DNA of 64,000 nucleotides, taken from contig CAZAJG010000002.1 in the NCBI GenBank assembly GCA_964485405.1, positions 62,001-126,000 of the forward strand, written 5' to 3'. A program made the translations under genes and the position numbers. The number at the start of each line of letters is the position of its first letter. Position 1 is the stretch's first letter. Shown here piece after piece: positions 23,414-32,705 of this stretch. The notes under the pieces are model-generated. The model made no database searches. It was not told the DNA's origin and saw nothing but the letters and a program-made list of their open reading frames with translations. The stretch is from CAKZNE01 sp964485405 (GTDB taxonomy: Bacteria; Bacteroidota; Bacteroidia; Flavobacteriales; Schleiferiaceae).

Positions 23414-24292
23414 ATGTCTCACAATTCCGAAAAGTATACTAAACGTAGGCTGCGTTCCTCATACGCTTCTGTAGTGATCAGTATTTCGCTGGTTTTGTTC
23501 GTGTTAGGTGTATTTGGACTCTTATTAATCAACGCGAAAACAGTCTCCAACCATGTTCGAGAGAATTTTGCCATTACCGTTTTGTTGAAGAATGATGCGC
23601 AAGAAATTGCGGTAAAACAGTTTCAGAAGAGTTTAGAATTGACGGAATATGTTAAAACTACAGAGTACGTTTCAAAAGAAGAGGCGGCTACTCAATTAGA
23701 ACAAGACTTAGATGAAGAGTTTGTTGATTTTTTAGGGTATAATCCTCTTTTGAATTCTATCGACATCCGACTGCAAGCAGAGTTCGTTAACGAAGAGCAA
23801 TTAACCAAGCTGGAGGAACAGTACTCTAAAAATAGTATCGTTAGTGAAGTGGTTTATGACAAACCACTTATTCAATTGATGAATGAGAATATCGAGCGAA
23901 TTGGAATTATCCTATTAGGCGGTTGTATTTTACTCGCACTTATTGCTATTGGGCTCATAAATAGTTCTATTCGATTATCTATTTACTCTAAACGCTTTCT
24001 GATTAAGACGATGCAGTTGGTAGGTGCCAATAAAACCTTTATTCAAGGCCCATTCATATGGAGAAGCTTAAGACATGGGCTTATTGGGGGCATTATCTCT
24101 TGTGGGTTGATTTTCTTGTTGGTTTACTATGCAGGAGAAAAGATTCCTGATCTTAAAGAATTGCAGAATATACAACTTACCATTGCCTTGTTTACGGGTA
24201 TAATTATAACCGGGATTTTTATTTCAATGACATGCACTTTCTTTGCATTGAAAAAATATCTCAAACTGAAGACAGATCAGTTATATTTTTAA
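23414..24292 (+). CDS. ftsX: Cell division protein FtsX
   Basis: FtsX is the membrane partner of the ATPase FtsE and transmits its signal to peptidoglycan hydrolases at the septum. The 292-residue protein has an N-terminal membrane helix (SVVISISLVLFVLGVFGLLL), an extracytoplasmic domain (about 50-170), and three C-terminal membrane helices (IGIILLGGCILLALIAIGL, LIGGIISCGLIFLLVYYA, IALFTGIIITGIFISM). MQLVGANKTFIQGPF is the FtsX cytoplasmic loop signature. ftsE is not in the window, as is usual in Bacteroidota, where ftsX precedes DUF3098 and uppP. The DUF3098 gene starts 7 nt downstream. Confidence 0.95.
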   Translation: MSHNSEKYTKRRLRSSYASVVISISLVLFVLGVFGLLLINAKTVSNHVRENFAITVLLKNDAQEIAVKQFQKSLELTEYVKTTEYVSKEEAATQLEQDLDEEFVDFLGYNPLLNSIDIRLQAEFVNEEQLTKLEEQYSKNSIVSEVVYDKPLIQLMNENIERIGIILLGGCILLALIAIGLINSSIRLSIYSKRFLIKTMQLVGANKTFIQGPFIWRSLRHGLIGGIISCGLIFLLVYYAGEKIPDLKELQNIQLTIALFTGIIITGIFISMTCTFFALKKYLKLKTDQLYF

Positions 24293-24299
24293 GACGATT

Positions 24300-24530
24300 A
24301 TGGAAAAGCAAACCTATATTTTTGGAAAGAAGAATTACATCATGATGATAGCCGGATTGATTCTTATGGTGATTGGCTATTTATTAATGATGGGAGGAGG
24401 AAGTGAAGATCCTGAAGTATTTAATCCAGAAATTTTTTCGGCAAGAAGATTAACTTGGGCTCCGATTTTTATCTTAGCCGGCCTTTTAGTGGAAGTTTTC
24501 GCTATAATGTCAAAGCCATCAAATGAATAA
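24300..24530 (+). CDS. DUF3098 small membrane protein
   Basis: A 76-residue protein with two membrane helices (YIMMIAGLILMVIGYLLMMGG and LTWAPIFILAGLLVEVFAIM) around a short extracytoplasmic loop with GSEDPEVFNPEIFSARR, the hallmark of DUF3098. Its function is unknown. The gene is regularly found between ftsX and uppP in Bacteroidota, suggesting an envelope-assembly role. Its last 8 nt (ATGAATAA) overlap the start of uppP, so translation of the two is coupled. Confidence 0.92.
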   Translation: MEKQTYIFGKKNYIMMIAGLILMVIGYLLMMGGGSEDPEVFNPEIFSARRLTWAPIFILAGLLVEVFAIMSKPSNE

Positions 24531-25323
24531 AATAGAAGCTGTAATACTCGGAATAATACAGGGATTAACCGAGTTTTTACCCGTAAGTAGTAGTGGACAC
24601 TTAGAGCTTGCCAAAAGTTTATTGGGAGATCAAAGTGTTCCTGAAGAGAGTTTATTATTTACCGTAGTCGTACACTTTGCTACCGCACTGGCTACTGTGG
24701 TAATCTACAGGCATGAGGTAATTCATTTAACTAAAGGGCTTTTTCGCTTTAAGGATAATGAAGAGTTCAAATACAGCCTTAAAATTGTAATCTCTATGAT
24801 TCCTGCTGCAGTTATAGGGCTTCTTTTTGAAGATCAGATCGAATCTCTCTTTAACGGAAATGTATTGTTGGTAGGCTTTATGCTTATCGTTACAGGGTTT
24901 CTTTTGTTTTTTGCAAATAATGCGCAGCCTGGAAAGAAGGAGGTTACTCGAAAAGATGCCATCATCATTGGCATCGCTCAAGCCATAGCTATTATGCCCG
25001 GTATTAGTAGAAGTGGTGCTACCATTTCTACATCCGTACTATTAAAAGTGGATAGAGAACACGCAGCCCGTTTTTCATTCCTAATGGTGGTACCTCTAAT
25101 TTTCGGAAAAATTGCCAAGGATATAATGGGAGGCGCTTTACAAGTTCAAAGTATTGAACCTGTTAATCTAGCCCTTGCATTTGTTGCTGCTTTTATTACC
25201 GGTCTTTGGGCCTGCAATTGGATGATTGATATCGTAAAGCGTTTTAACCTAAACTTCTTTGCTTTGTATTGCTTCGTTATGGGTTCCATTGCTATATTTT
25301 CCGTTTTTCTTGCTAGTGAGTAA
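24523..25323 (+). CDS. uppP: Undecaprenyl-diphosphatase UppP (BacA)
   Basis: This membrane phosphatase recycles undecaprenyl diphosphate to the monophosphate lipid carrier for peptidoglycan and other glycans. The 266 residues contain the two active-site motifs, GLTEFLPVSSSGHLEL near the N-terminus and PGISRSGATIS in the second half, among about eight membrane helices. The length is normal for the family. Its start overlaps the DUF3098 gene by 8 nt, and its own last 8 nt (GTGAGTAA) overlap the truB start. Confidence 0.97.
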   Translation: MNKIEAVILGIIQGLTEFLPVSSSGHLELAKSLLGDQSVPEESLLFTVVVHFATALATVVIYRHEVIHLTKGLFRFKDNEEFKYSLKIVISMIPAAVIGLLFEDQIESLFNGNVLLVGFMLIVTGFLLFFANNAQPGKKEVTRKDAIIIGIAQAIAIMPGISRSGATISTSVLLKVDREHAARFSFLMVVPLIFGKIAKDIMGGALQVQSIEPVNLALAFVAAFITGLWACNWMIDIVKRFNLNFFALYCFVMGSIAIFSVFLASE

Positions 25324-26014
25324 ACCTTCCGCTACAGATTTTACTGAAGGCCGCGTGCTTCTTATTGACAAACCACTTCATTGGACCTCCTTTGATGTAG
25401 TAAATAAAATGAGGTACGCTATTCGTAAAACTTACAACTTCAAAAAGTTTAAAGTGGGTCATGCAGGTACTTTAGACCCATTAGCCACGGGCCTTCTAAT
25501 TGTTTGTGCTGGGAAGGCAACTAAGCAGATAAACAATTATATGGGGCTACCGAAAGAATACCTTGGCACCATAACCTTAGGTGCAACCACACCTAGCTAT
25601 GATCTTGAAACAGAGGTTAACCAAATTTTTCAAACCGACCATATTACGGATGAGCTTTTGGAAAAGGTAAGACTGTCTTTTTTAGGAGATATAGAACAAG
25701 TACCTCCCATTTTTTCCGCTATTAAAAAAGATGGCAAAAAGGCATATGAAGCAGCTAGAAATGGTGAGGAGATTAAACTCAACGCACGCACGGTTCATAT
25801 CGACACATTCGAAATTGAACGAATCAATTCCGATACTATCCAATTTAAGGTAGTATGCAGCAAAGGAACCTATATCCGCAGCTTAGCTCATGATTTTGGC
25901 AAAGCGCTGAACTCCGGAGCTCACTTAAGCAGTCTCAGGCGTTCTGCTATTGGCGAATACTCGGTTACAGAGGCTATTTCTCCACAAGAGTTTGTTACCC
26001 AATTGGAGGACTAA
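25316..26014 (+). CDS. truB: tRNA pseudouridine(55) synthase TruB
   Basis: TruB makes pseudouridine at position 55 in the T-loop of tRNAs. Motifs: GRVLLIDKPLHWTSFDVVN, the catalytic motif GHAGTLDPLATGLL with Asp54, PPIFSAIKKDGKKAYEAAR, and SKGTYIRSLAHDFG. I choose the GTG at 25316 as start, giving 232 residues. It overlaps the uppP stop by 8 nt in the same way uppP overlaps its own upstream gene, and the sequence before it is only uppP read in another frame. The C-terminal PUA-like extension of enterobacterial TruB is short, as usual in Bacteroidota. Confidence 0.93.
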   Translation: MSKPSATDFTEGRVLLIDKPLHWTSFDVVNKMRYAIRKTYNFKKFKVGHAGTLDPLATGLLIVCAGKATKQINNYMGLPKEYLGTITLGATTPSYDLETEVNQIFQTDHITDELLEKVRLSFLGDIEQVPPIFSAIKKDGKKAYEAARNGEEIKLNARTVHIDTFEIERINSDTIQFKVVCSKGTYIRSLAHDFGKALNSGAHLSSLRRSAIGEYSVTEAISPQEFVTQLED

Positions 26015-26021
26015 AATTGTA

Positions 26022-26765
26022 TCAGTCTAAATACCTGCTATTCCACAAAGTGCTGTTAAAATTTTTCAATCGACTAAAGCCATATAATGCTGTGAGTCCA
26101 GAAAATGCTAAAAACAGATAAAAGAAAAAGATAACCCTAATATTCAAAGAAGTAGAATCATAAGGTCCCATAACAATTGAGTTTGGAAGCATAATAGCAA
26201 TTAAAAGCGCCAAACCTGCTACAGTGCCCAATAAAGTTTGAAAACTGCGAAACGGAAAAACAAGTAACCTTCTTAAGGGATGTAAATCACGCCCCCATTT
26301 ATGTACTAAATAATATCGCTCATTTCCTAAGGGTACAAACAACAAGGGATCTTTGTCCTTTTCAACCAAGTTAAACATAACTGCTGGTGCCATAATCTTG
26401 AAATTGATGATCTCAGATTCGGTATCTTTTTGCAACCTTCTCACCTTAGCAATACCTTCATAAGGGATTTCTCCTTTAAAATATTTGGCAGAAAGGAAAC
26501 GTAAGCGATAATCCTCACAAAGTTTTTTAATATCGTTTTCCGTGAAAATCATATCTGGATTTAAACGCGAGTAATCCAAACTGTTCGCTTCTTCCTTGGA
26601 TTGAAAGATGTTCTTTACAATTTCTTCATCCAGTTTATCCTGATCCTTTAACAAGCGCTTAAAAGCGTTTAATACCTCATCAGGTTCCGCCTTTTGCGAT
26701 TTCTTCCTTCTTTTTACAAGAGCATCTTCAAGATTAACACCGTTCTTCAACATAAACTTTTGCAT
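26022..26765 (-). CDS. Conserved membrane protein of unknown function
   Basis: I do not recognise a named family. The 247-residue protein has a charged cytoplasmic N-terminal half (about 1-150) with LRFLSAKYFKGEIPYEGIAKVRRL and APAVMFNLVEKDKDPLLFVPLG. Two membrane helices follow (LLGTVAGLALLIAIMLP and VIFFFYLFLAFSGLTALYGF) and then a short basic tail. It is convergent with truB, 7 nt apart, and divergent from the MmcQ gene. Nothing nearby indicates its job. Confidence 0.7.
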   Translation of the reverse strand: MQKFMLKNGVNLEDALVKRRKKSQKAEPDEVLNAFKRLLKDQDKLDEEIVKNIFQSKEEANSLDYSRLNPDMIFTENDIKKLCEDYRLRFLSAKYFKGEIPYEGIAKVRRLQKDTESEIINFKIMAPAVMFNLVEKDKDPLLFVPLGNERYYLVHKWGRDLHPLRRLLVFPFRSFQTLLGTVAGLALLIAIMLPNSIVMGPYDSTSLNIRVIFFFYLFLAFSGLTALYGFSRLKNFNSTLWNSRYLD

Positions 26766-26843
26766 TTATTTTTAAGCTTTATAAAGATAAGTTACACAAG
26801 GCAATTATCTTTATCCTCTACTTCATTATAACAAAATATAGAA

Positions 26844-27197
26844 ATGAATGTTGAGGAGTTAAGAACTTATTGTTTAAAAAAGCCGGCTACCTCTGAAGGT
26901 TTTCCATTTGATGAAAAGACCTTAGTATTTAAGGTATCTGGAAAAATGTTTGCCCTTGTGCCCTTAGAAAACTCCGAGTTAAGGGTAAATTTAAAATGCG
27001 ACCCAGATCTAGCTATAAAGCTTCGGGAAGAGCATCACTCCGTGCTACCCGGTTACCATATGAGTAAAACACATTGGAATACAGTGGTAATAGACGGCTC
27101 TGTAGACGATGACACCATCAAAGAGTGGATTGATCTCTCTTACCACTTGGTAGCTTCTAAATTGCCAAAAAAGGAACGTGAAAAGTTAGGGCTCTAG
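26844..27197 (+). CDS. MmcQ/YjbR family protein
   Basis: A 117-residue protein with the compact alpha/beta CyaY-like fold of the MmcQ/YjbR family: LRTYCLKKPATSEGFPFDEKT, VFKVSGKMFALVPLE, LRVNLKCDPDLAIKLRE, and the conserved PGYHMSKTHWNTVVIDG. Members have been described as possible DNA-binding proteins, but the cellular role is unclear. It ends 4 nt inside the convergent holin-like gene. It appears to be a single-gene transcript. Confidence 0.88.
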   Translation: MNVEELRTYCLKKPATSEGFPFDEKTLVFKVSGKMFALVPLENSELRVNLKCDPDLAIKLREEHHSVLPGYHMSKTHWNTVVIDGSVDDDTIKEWIDLSYHLVASKLPKKEREKLGL

Positions 27198-27547
27198 CTT
27201 CTTCTTTTTTCATCCTCGCCCAAGCGAGTTAAAAATGAACTTACTCCAGAAAGTACTAGGCTAAATAAGAGAGCCCACCAAAAATTCCTTACCTCAAATC
27301 CACTAGCCATATTATCTGCTAGTAAAATAACTACGGCATTAATTACCAGAAGAAATAAGCCTAAAGTGAATATGGTAGCGGGTAAAGTAAATAGAACCAG
27401 TAAGGGTTTGAGCGTAACGTTAAGAACGGATAATAGAATCGAAACCCATAAAGCTGTTGTAAAACTTTCTAGCTCTACTCCGGGCAATAGCCACGCAGTG
27501 AAAAACACAGCTAGCGCATTAATTATTAGTTTTACCAGTAGGTTCAT
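27194..27547 (-). CDS. Phage-holin-family (4TMS) membrane protein
   Basis: The 117 residues are almost entirely four membrane helices, starting LLVKLIINALAVFFTAWLLPGVEL, the signature of the small 4TMS 'phage holin family IV' group (PF04020). Despite the name, these are common chromosomal proteins. No phage genes surround it, so it is not evidence of a prophage. A short charged tail (LGEDEKRRS) ends the protein. Function unknown. Confidence 0.85.
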   Translation of the reverse strand: MNLLVKLIINALAVFFTAWLLPGVELESFTTALWVSILLSVLNVTLKPLLVLFTLPATIFTLGLFLLVINAVVILLADNMASGFEVRNFWWALLFSLVLSGVSSFLTRLGEDEKRRS

Positions 27548-27590
27548 GCCTTAATATTTACAATATTGCACACTTAAAAGTACAAGTATA

Positions 27591-29471
27591 ATGAAATTCA
27601 AATCTATACTGTTTCCGGCAATTTCAGCTTCGTTGCTGTTATTTTCATGTAACAATTCTCAAACTACAACCGAAACCGTGAAGGAAGAAAACACACTCAC
27701 ACCTATAGCCGAAGACCCACATAGCTACTCCGAGCCAAATAAAGCTCGTGTTACCCACTTAAACTGGGATGCTGTTATTGACTTTGACAACAAAGTAATT
27801 GAAGGAACCGCCAATTGGGATATCCAAACTTCACCTGATGCAGATAAGATTGTTTTTGACGTATATGGGCTAGACGTTAAAAAGGTAAATGTAGATGGTG
27901 TAGATACCGAATTCTCTGTAGATGGTTTTGATGAAGAATTGGGTTCTTCTTTAAGTATTGCCATTACTCCAGAAGCCAAACAAGTGAGTATTATTTACAA
28001 AACGGGCGATAAAGCAAAGGCTTTACAGTGGTTAGATCCTAGCCAAACTGCAGGAAAAGAGATGCCGTTTTTATTTACCCAATCGCAAGCCATACTTGCT
28101 CGTACTTGGATACCTTGTCAAGATGGACCTGGGGTTAGATATACGTATAATGCCAATGTGAAAGTTCCTCAAGGCATGCTAGCTCTTATGAGCGCTGATA
28201 ACCCTCAAGAAAAAAACGAATCTGGTAAGTATAGCTTTAAAATGGAACAACCCATTCCTTCTTACCTGATGGCACTTTCGGCAGGAGACATTGTGTTTAA
28301 ATCTTTGAGTGGTAGAACTGGAGTATATGCAGAGCCAAGTATTTTAGATGGTGCGGTTTATGAGTTTGATGATTTAGAGAATATGGTGAAAGCTGCTGAA
28401 GGTCTTTACGGAAGCTACGCTTGGGATAGATACGATATAATCGTTCTTCCTCCATCCTTCCCTTTTGGTGGTATGGAAAATCCAAGGCTTACCTTCGCTA
28501 CGCCTACCATCCTTGCTGGCGACCGTTCTTTAGTAAGTCTGGTTGCGCATGAGTTAGCGCATAGCTGGAGCGGGAACTTGGTTACCAACTCTACTTGGGA
28601 TGATTTTTGGCTTAACGAAGGATTTACCGTTTACTTTGAGCATAGAATTATGGAAGAAGTTTACGGCAGAGAGTATTCTGAAATGCTGGCTAGTCTTTCT
28701 CGTGATGGCTTACTAATTGAAGCAGCGGAAATGCAGAAAGAAGTACCAAATGACACCAAGCTGAAATTAGATTTGGCCGGAAGAAACCCAGATGATGGCT
28801 TAACTTCTATTCCCTATGATAAAGGGTACTTCTTTTTGAGAAATATTGAAGAAACTGTTGGGCGCGAAAAATTTGACGTTTTCCTAAAAACTTACTTTGA
28901 TACATTTCAGTTTAAAGTAATGGATACCGAGAAGTTTTTAGAGTACCTGAATAGCAATTTAATTAGCGAGGAACAAGCCAAAAGCTTAAAAATTAACGAC
29001 TGGGTTTATGGTGTTGGGATCCCTGATAATATTCCTGTGGTTAAATCCAATCGCTTTGTAATCGTTGATAGCATCCTAAGTATTTTCAATGAGAAAGGTT
29101 CGCTACCGGCTAAAAGTGTTACCGATAACTGGACAACCCACGAGTGGCTGCACTTTATCAACCACCTGCCTAAGGACATAAACACAAACGCTTTAGCCAA
29201 ATTGGATGAAACTTATGGCTTTACCCAAAGCAACAATAGTGAGATTTCTGCCGCTTGGTTTCAGCCTACCATCCGCAACAATTATGAAGTGGTTTATCCA
29301 AAGGTGGAGAGCTTTCTGGTAAATGTAGGAAGACGAAAATTCTTAACTCCTACTTATAAAGCCCTGGTAGAAAGCGGTAAAAAAGATATGGCTGTTGAAA
29401 TTTATGCGAAAGCCAGACCAAATTACCATGCCGTATCTAGAGATACGATGGATGAACTCTTGAAGTCCTAA
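27591..29471 (+). CDS. M1 family metallopeptidase (leukotriene A4 hydrolase-like aminopeptidase), lipoprotein
   Basis: A zinc aminopeptidase of 626 residues. The zinc site is His320-Glu321-x2-His324 (VAHELAHSWSGN) with Glu343 18 residues on (LNEGFTVYFE), and the substrate-binding GGMENP motif precedes it (about residue 295), all as in the LTA4H subgroup. An N-terminal beta domain (about 45-230) and a C-terminal helical repeat domain (about 480-626) complete the normal layout. A lipobox (LLLFS-Cys20) predicts lipid anchoring, so it should trim peptides in the periplasm or at the cell surface. A strong terminator follows at 29491. Confidence 0.95.
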   Translation: MKFKSILFPAISASLLLFSCNNSQTTTETVKEENTLTPIAEDPHSYSEPNKARVTHLNWDAVIDFDNKVIEGTANWDIQTSPDADKIVFDVYGLDVKKVNVDGVDTEFSVDGFDEELGSSLSIAITPEAKQVSIIYKTGDKAKALQWLDPSQTAGKEMPFLFTQSQAILARTWIPCQDGPGVRYTYNANVKVPQGMLALMSADNPQEKNESGKYSFKMEQPIPSYLMALSAGDIVFKSLSGRTGVYAEPSILDGAVYEFDDLENMVKAAEGLYGSYAWDRYDIIVLPPSFPFGGMENPRLTFATPTILAGDRSLVSLVAHELAHSWSGNLVTNSTWDDFWLNEGFTVYFEHRIMEEVYGREYSEMLASLSRDGLLIEAAEMQKEVPNDTKLKLDLAGRNPDDGLTSIPYDKGYFFLRNIEETVGREKFDVFLKTYFDTFQFKVMDTEKFLEYLNSNLISEEQAKSLKINDWVYGVGIPDNIPVVKSNRFVIVDSILSIFNEKGSLPAKSVTDNWTTHEWLHFINHLPKDINTNALAKLDETYGFTQSNNSEISAAWFQPTIRNNYEVVYPKVESFLVNVGRRKFLTPTYKALVESGKKDMAVEIYAKARPNYHAVSRDTMDELLKS

Positions 29472-29490
29472 AGCATCAAACATAATCTTT

Positions 29491-29520
29491 AAAAAGCGAT
29501 CTCTTTCAGGTCGCTTTTTT
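29491..29520 (+). terminator. Rho-independent terminator of the M1 peptidase gene
   Basis: Arms AAAAAGCGA/TCGCTTTTT around an 11-nt loop, followed by T residues, 20 nt after the stop codon. Confidence 0.85.
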
Positions 29521-29653
29521 TATGCGCCAAATTCTTGTGAGAAATTTCTTACTCGTTAATAATTAGCATTTAAGTTTATTCCATTTTCGACAGATTTAAG
29601 TGTGAAATTTCTATATTAGAGATCGTTATTAACAACTCTCACTCCCAACGATC

Positions 29654-30238
29654 ATGATACATAAGATTGCCGTATTCTGTGGTTCCAGCTTAGGTGTAAA
29701 CCCACAGTATTCTGGAGCGGCTTATTCCATTGGTAAATATTTAGCACAGAACAATATAGGGTTAGTATATGGAGGTGCTCAAATTGGTCTTATGGGCTCT
29801 CTTGCTAGAGGAGTACTAGAACATGAAGGAGAAGTTATTGGCGTGATTCCACATTTTTTAGCTCAAAAGGAAATTGTGCATAACGGCTTAACTGAACTCA
29901 TAATGGTTGATAGCATGCATGAACGTAAAATGAAAATGCACGAGCTTTCGGATGCCGCAATCGCTATTCCTGGAGGTTTTGGTACTTTAGATGAGTTGTT
30001 TGAAATGCTTACTTGGAGCCAGTTAGGGATGCATAAAAAAGCAGTTGCCATATGGAATGTAAACAACTACTTCCTGCCCTTAAAAAGCTTTATTTCCAAA
30101 ATGGTAGATGACGGTTTTCTCAAACCGCATCACCGAGATCTTCTGCTTATTGATTCTAATTTAGAATCCTTAATGGAGAGAATCAAATCCTATAAATCCA
30201 CCATTAATAAGGAGTGGATTTCCGAGGAACAGTCATGA
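29654..30238 (+). CDS. LOG family protein (cytokinin riboside 5'-monophosphate phosphoribohydrolase-like)
   Basis: A 194-residue Rossmann-fold protein. It carries the family signature PGGFGTLDE (106-114), the N-terminal VFCGSSLG, and GLVYGGAQIGLMG, which bind the nucleotide phosphate. Family members hydrolyse N6-substituted adenosine monophosphates to the free base and ribose 5-phosphate; in bacteria AMP-like substrates are possible, and the true substrate here is unknown. The gene stands alone, convergent with murF-alr and 1 nt away from it. Confidence 0.92.
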   Translation: MIHKIAVFCGSSLGVNPQYSGAAYSIGKYLAQNNIGLVYGGAQIGLMGSLARGVLEHEGEVIGVIPHFLAQKEIVHNGLTELIMVDSMHERKMKMHELSDAAIAIPGGFGTLDELFEMLTWSQLGMHKKAVAIWNVNNYFLPLKSFISKMVDDGFLKPHHRDLLLIDSNLESLMERIKSYKSTINKEWISEEQS

Positions 30239-30239
30239 T

Positions 30240-32705
30240 TTATTCCAAATAATACACTCGCTTTACACGGGAAGAAATTCCGGTGAGTACTTCATATGGA
30301 ATAGTCTCCATTTGCTCTGCTAAGTCATATACGCTTAGATGTTCTCCTATAATCTCTACCTCATCTCCTTCACTCAGGTTGGCGTTTGATATGTCTATCA
30401 TCGTCATATCCATGCAAACTTTACCTACAATAGGATAGTATTGATCCTTGATCCAAACTCTTCCTACACCATTACTTAAACTTCTTCTCAACCCGTCCGC
30501 ATACCCTAGAGTAATTACAGCGATGGTCATATCTTTTGGCGCTATAAAGCTTAATCCATATCCAACGGTTTCGCCTTTATGAATGTTCTTAATTTGTGAA
30601 ATACTGGCTTTTAACTCACTAACGCCCATAAGCTTATTTCGCTCTTCAAGGGATGAGGATATGCCGTAAAGCCCAATACCCAATCGAACCATATCAAAGT
30701 GGGCATTTTTAAAACCTGAAATCCCGGCCGTATTCACAATATGACGGATGAAATCATTCCCCAGGGAGGTTTTTAACTCATCGCAGATCTGAACAAACAG
30801 ATCAATCTGCTTTTGCGTAAAATCTCTATGCTCTGCTTCATCTGACGCAGCAAGATGGGAGAAAACTGAGACCAATTGAAGATGTGGATGCCTCTTCATT
30901 TCATTCGCAACTTGACCCACTTGATCCGAAGTAAAACCGAGTCGATGCATTCCTGTATCCAGTTTTAAATGGATAGGAAAAGAAGTATGAGTTGACCTCA
31001 ATACAGCTTTAGAAAACAACTCCAGCATTCGAAAATTATAAATTTCCGGCTCTAAATCATATCGCAATGCATCATCAAAAGAGGCAGGCTCTGTATTCAA
31101 AACCATTATAGGAAGTTTAATACCGGCTTTCCTCAACTCCACGCCTTCATCGGTATAGGCAACCGCCAAATAATCTACTTTATGAAATTCAAGTAAACTC
31201 GCTACCTCATAGCTACCACTTCCATAAGAGAAAGCCTTAACCATAGCCATTATTTTTACATCTTCCGCGAGTTGAGACCGATAATGATTCAGGTTATGAA
31301 CCATTCTGTCCAGGTGAATTTCCAGCACCGTTTCGTGTGATTTATACTCTAGTGTTTTACTTATTCGTTCGAACTTAAAACTACGGGCACCTTTTATTAG
31401 AACAGCCTTATTCTCCCAGTTGTATTGATCCAAAACCTTTAAAAAGTCTATTGTAGTATCGTAAAATTCGGCAGAGCTGCTGAATAAGTTTTTATAACTC
31501 TTTAAGTCAGAACCAACAGCAATACACTTGTCAATACCCTGGTCCTGAAGTATTGCAGCTACTTTAGCATACAATTTTTCTTTCCTCAAACCCGATTGAA
31601 GAATATCACTTAGAACAACAATACGCTCCCTATTTTGAGCCTGTTGCTTTAAAAAATCCAAAGCGATCTTCAAAGACTCTAAATCCGAGTTGTACACATC
31701 ATCAATTAAGATGGCTCCATGCAATCCAGATTTCATCTCCAAACGCATAGCAACGGGTTCTAATTTCAAAAAAGTTTGCTCAATACTTTTCTGATCTATG
31801 GACATCGTTAAGCCGCAAAGCCAAACATGAATTGCATTTTCAATAGAAGCTTCATCTAGAAATGGAATGTTAACTTTTAAAAGTTCGCCATTATACACCC
31901 CTTCAATAATAGATGTGTCGCTCTTCTTTTCAACCTTTTGAATGTATAAGTGTGTCTTCCTATTTTTTCTCGACCAGCAAATCGTTTTATCCGTCCATTT
32001 CACCTCTTCAATAAGAGACCTTATCTCATTATGATCGTAACAATAAATCAACTTTTTACTGTGTTTGAAGAGCCTTAACTTCTCTCTGACCTTTTGCTCA
32101 CGACTCTCAAAAAACTCCTCGTGTGCTGATCCAATATTGGTGAAAATTCCAATATCTGGCTGCAAAATATTTTGCAGATGTGCCATTTCATTTGGCTTAC
32201 TGATGCCTGCCTCAAAAACACCCACTTCATCTGTACGGCTTAATCCCCAAATTGCTAAGGGAACGCCTACTTGAGAATTGTAACTTTTTGGTGTTTTATG
32301 AACCTTAAATTGAGTACGAAGTAATTGAGCAAGCCATTCTTTTACAATAGTCTTTCCATTGCTACCTGTAATACCGACAATTTGAGCTTGAGAAAGTTCT
32401 CTAATTTTTTTTGCTACCTGTTGCAATGCTTTTAAGGAGTTCTCTACAACCAAAAAATTGCAGCCTTGAGGAATATTATCGGGCAAGCTTTCCACGACAA
32501 AATTCCGCACTCCTTCTTTATATAAATCCTCAATGTATTGATGCCCATTATGGTTTTCACCTCGCAACGCAAAAAAGAGATAACCAGAACCTGAATAGTA
32601 CTTTCTAGAGTCTAAAAGGATATGCTCTATCGGACTCTTGGGGTTCGATAGTTCTCCTTTTGAGTTTATCCATTGGGCGATATCTTCCACACCAAAGGTG
32701 TTCAT
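30240..32705 (-). CDS. Bifunctional UDP-MurNAc-tripeptide:D-Ala-D-Ala ligase / alanine racemase (MurF-Alr fusion)
   Basis: One 821-residue polypeptide joins two consecutive cell-wall activities. Residues 1-450 are MurF, with the ATP-binding GITGSNGKTIVKEWL and the ligase central and C-terminal domains (LIDDVYNSDLESLK). Residues 455-821 are the PLP-dependent alanine racemase, with the Lys motif AMVKAFSYGSGSYEVA, LDTGMHRLGF, catalytic Tyr in GYGLSF, and CMDMTMIDI. The racemase makes D-Ala, which becomes the D-Ala-D-Ala that MurF attaches. The fusion is well known in Bacteroidota. The ATG overlaps the tdk stop by 4 nt, so the two are translationally coupled. Confidence 0.95.
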   Translation of the reverse strand: MNTFGVEDIAQWINSKGELSNPKSPIEHILLDSRKYYSGSGYLFFALRGENHNGHQYIEDLYKEGVRNFVVESLPDNIPQGCNFLVVENSLKALQQVAKKIRELSQAQIVGITGSNGKTIVKEWLAQLLRTQFKVHKTPKSYNSQVGVPLAIWGLSRTDEVGVFEAGISKPNEMAHLQNILQPDIGIFTNIGSAHEEFFESREQKVREKLRLFKHSKKLIYCYDHNEIRSLIEEVKWTDKTICWSRKNRKTHLYIQKVEKKSDTSIIEGVYNGELLKVNIPFLDEASIENAIHVWLCGLTMSIDQKSIEQTFLKLEPVAMRLEMKSGLHGAILIDDVYNSDLESLKIALDFLKQQAQNRERIVVLSDILQSGLRKEKLYAKVAAILQDQGIDKCIAVGSDLKSYKNLFSSSAEFYDTTIDFLKVLDQYNWENKAVLIKGARSFKFERISKTLEYKSHETVLEIHLDRMVHNLNHYRSQLAEDVKIMAMVKAFSYGSGSYEVASLLEFHKVDYLAVAYTDEGVELRKAGIKLPIMVLNTEPASFDDALRYDLEPEIYNFRMLELFSKAVLRSTHTSFPIHLKLDTGMHRLGFTSDQVGQVANEMKRHPHLQLVSVFSHLAASDEAEHRDFTQKQIDLFVQICDELKTSLGNDFIRHIVNTAGISGFKNAHFDMVRLGIGLYGISSSLEERNKLMGVSELKASISQIKNIHKGETVGYGLSFIAPKDMTIAVITLGYADGLRRSLSNGVGRVWIKDQYYPIVGKVCMDMTMIDISNANLSEGDEVEIIGEHLSVYDLAEQMETIPYEVLTGISSRVKRVYYLE

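Noticed and set aside
27194..27547. Prophage remnant, suggested by the phage-holin family name
   Set aside because: The family is a common chromosomal 4-helix membrane protein and no other phage gene is near.
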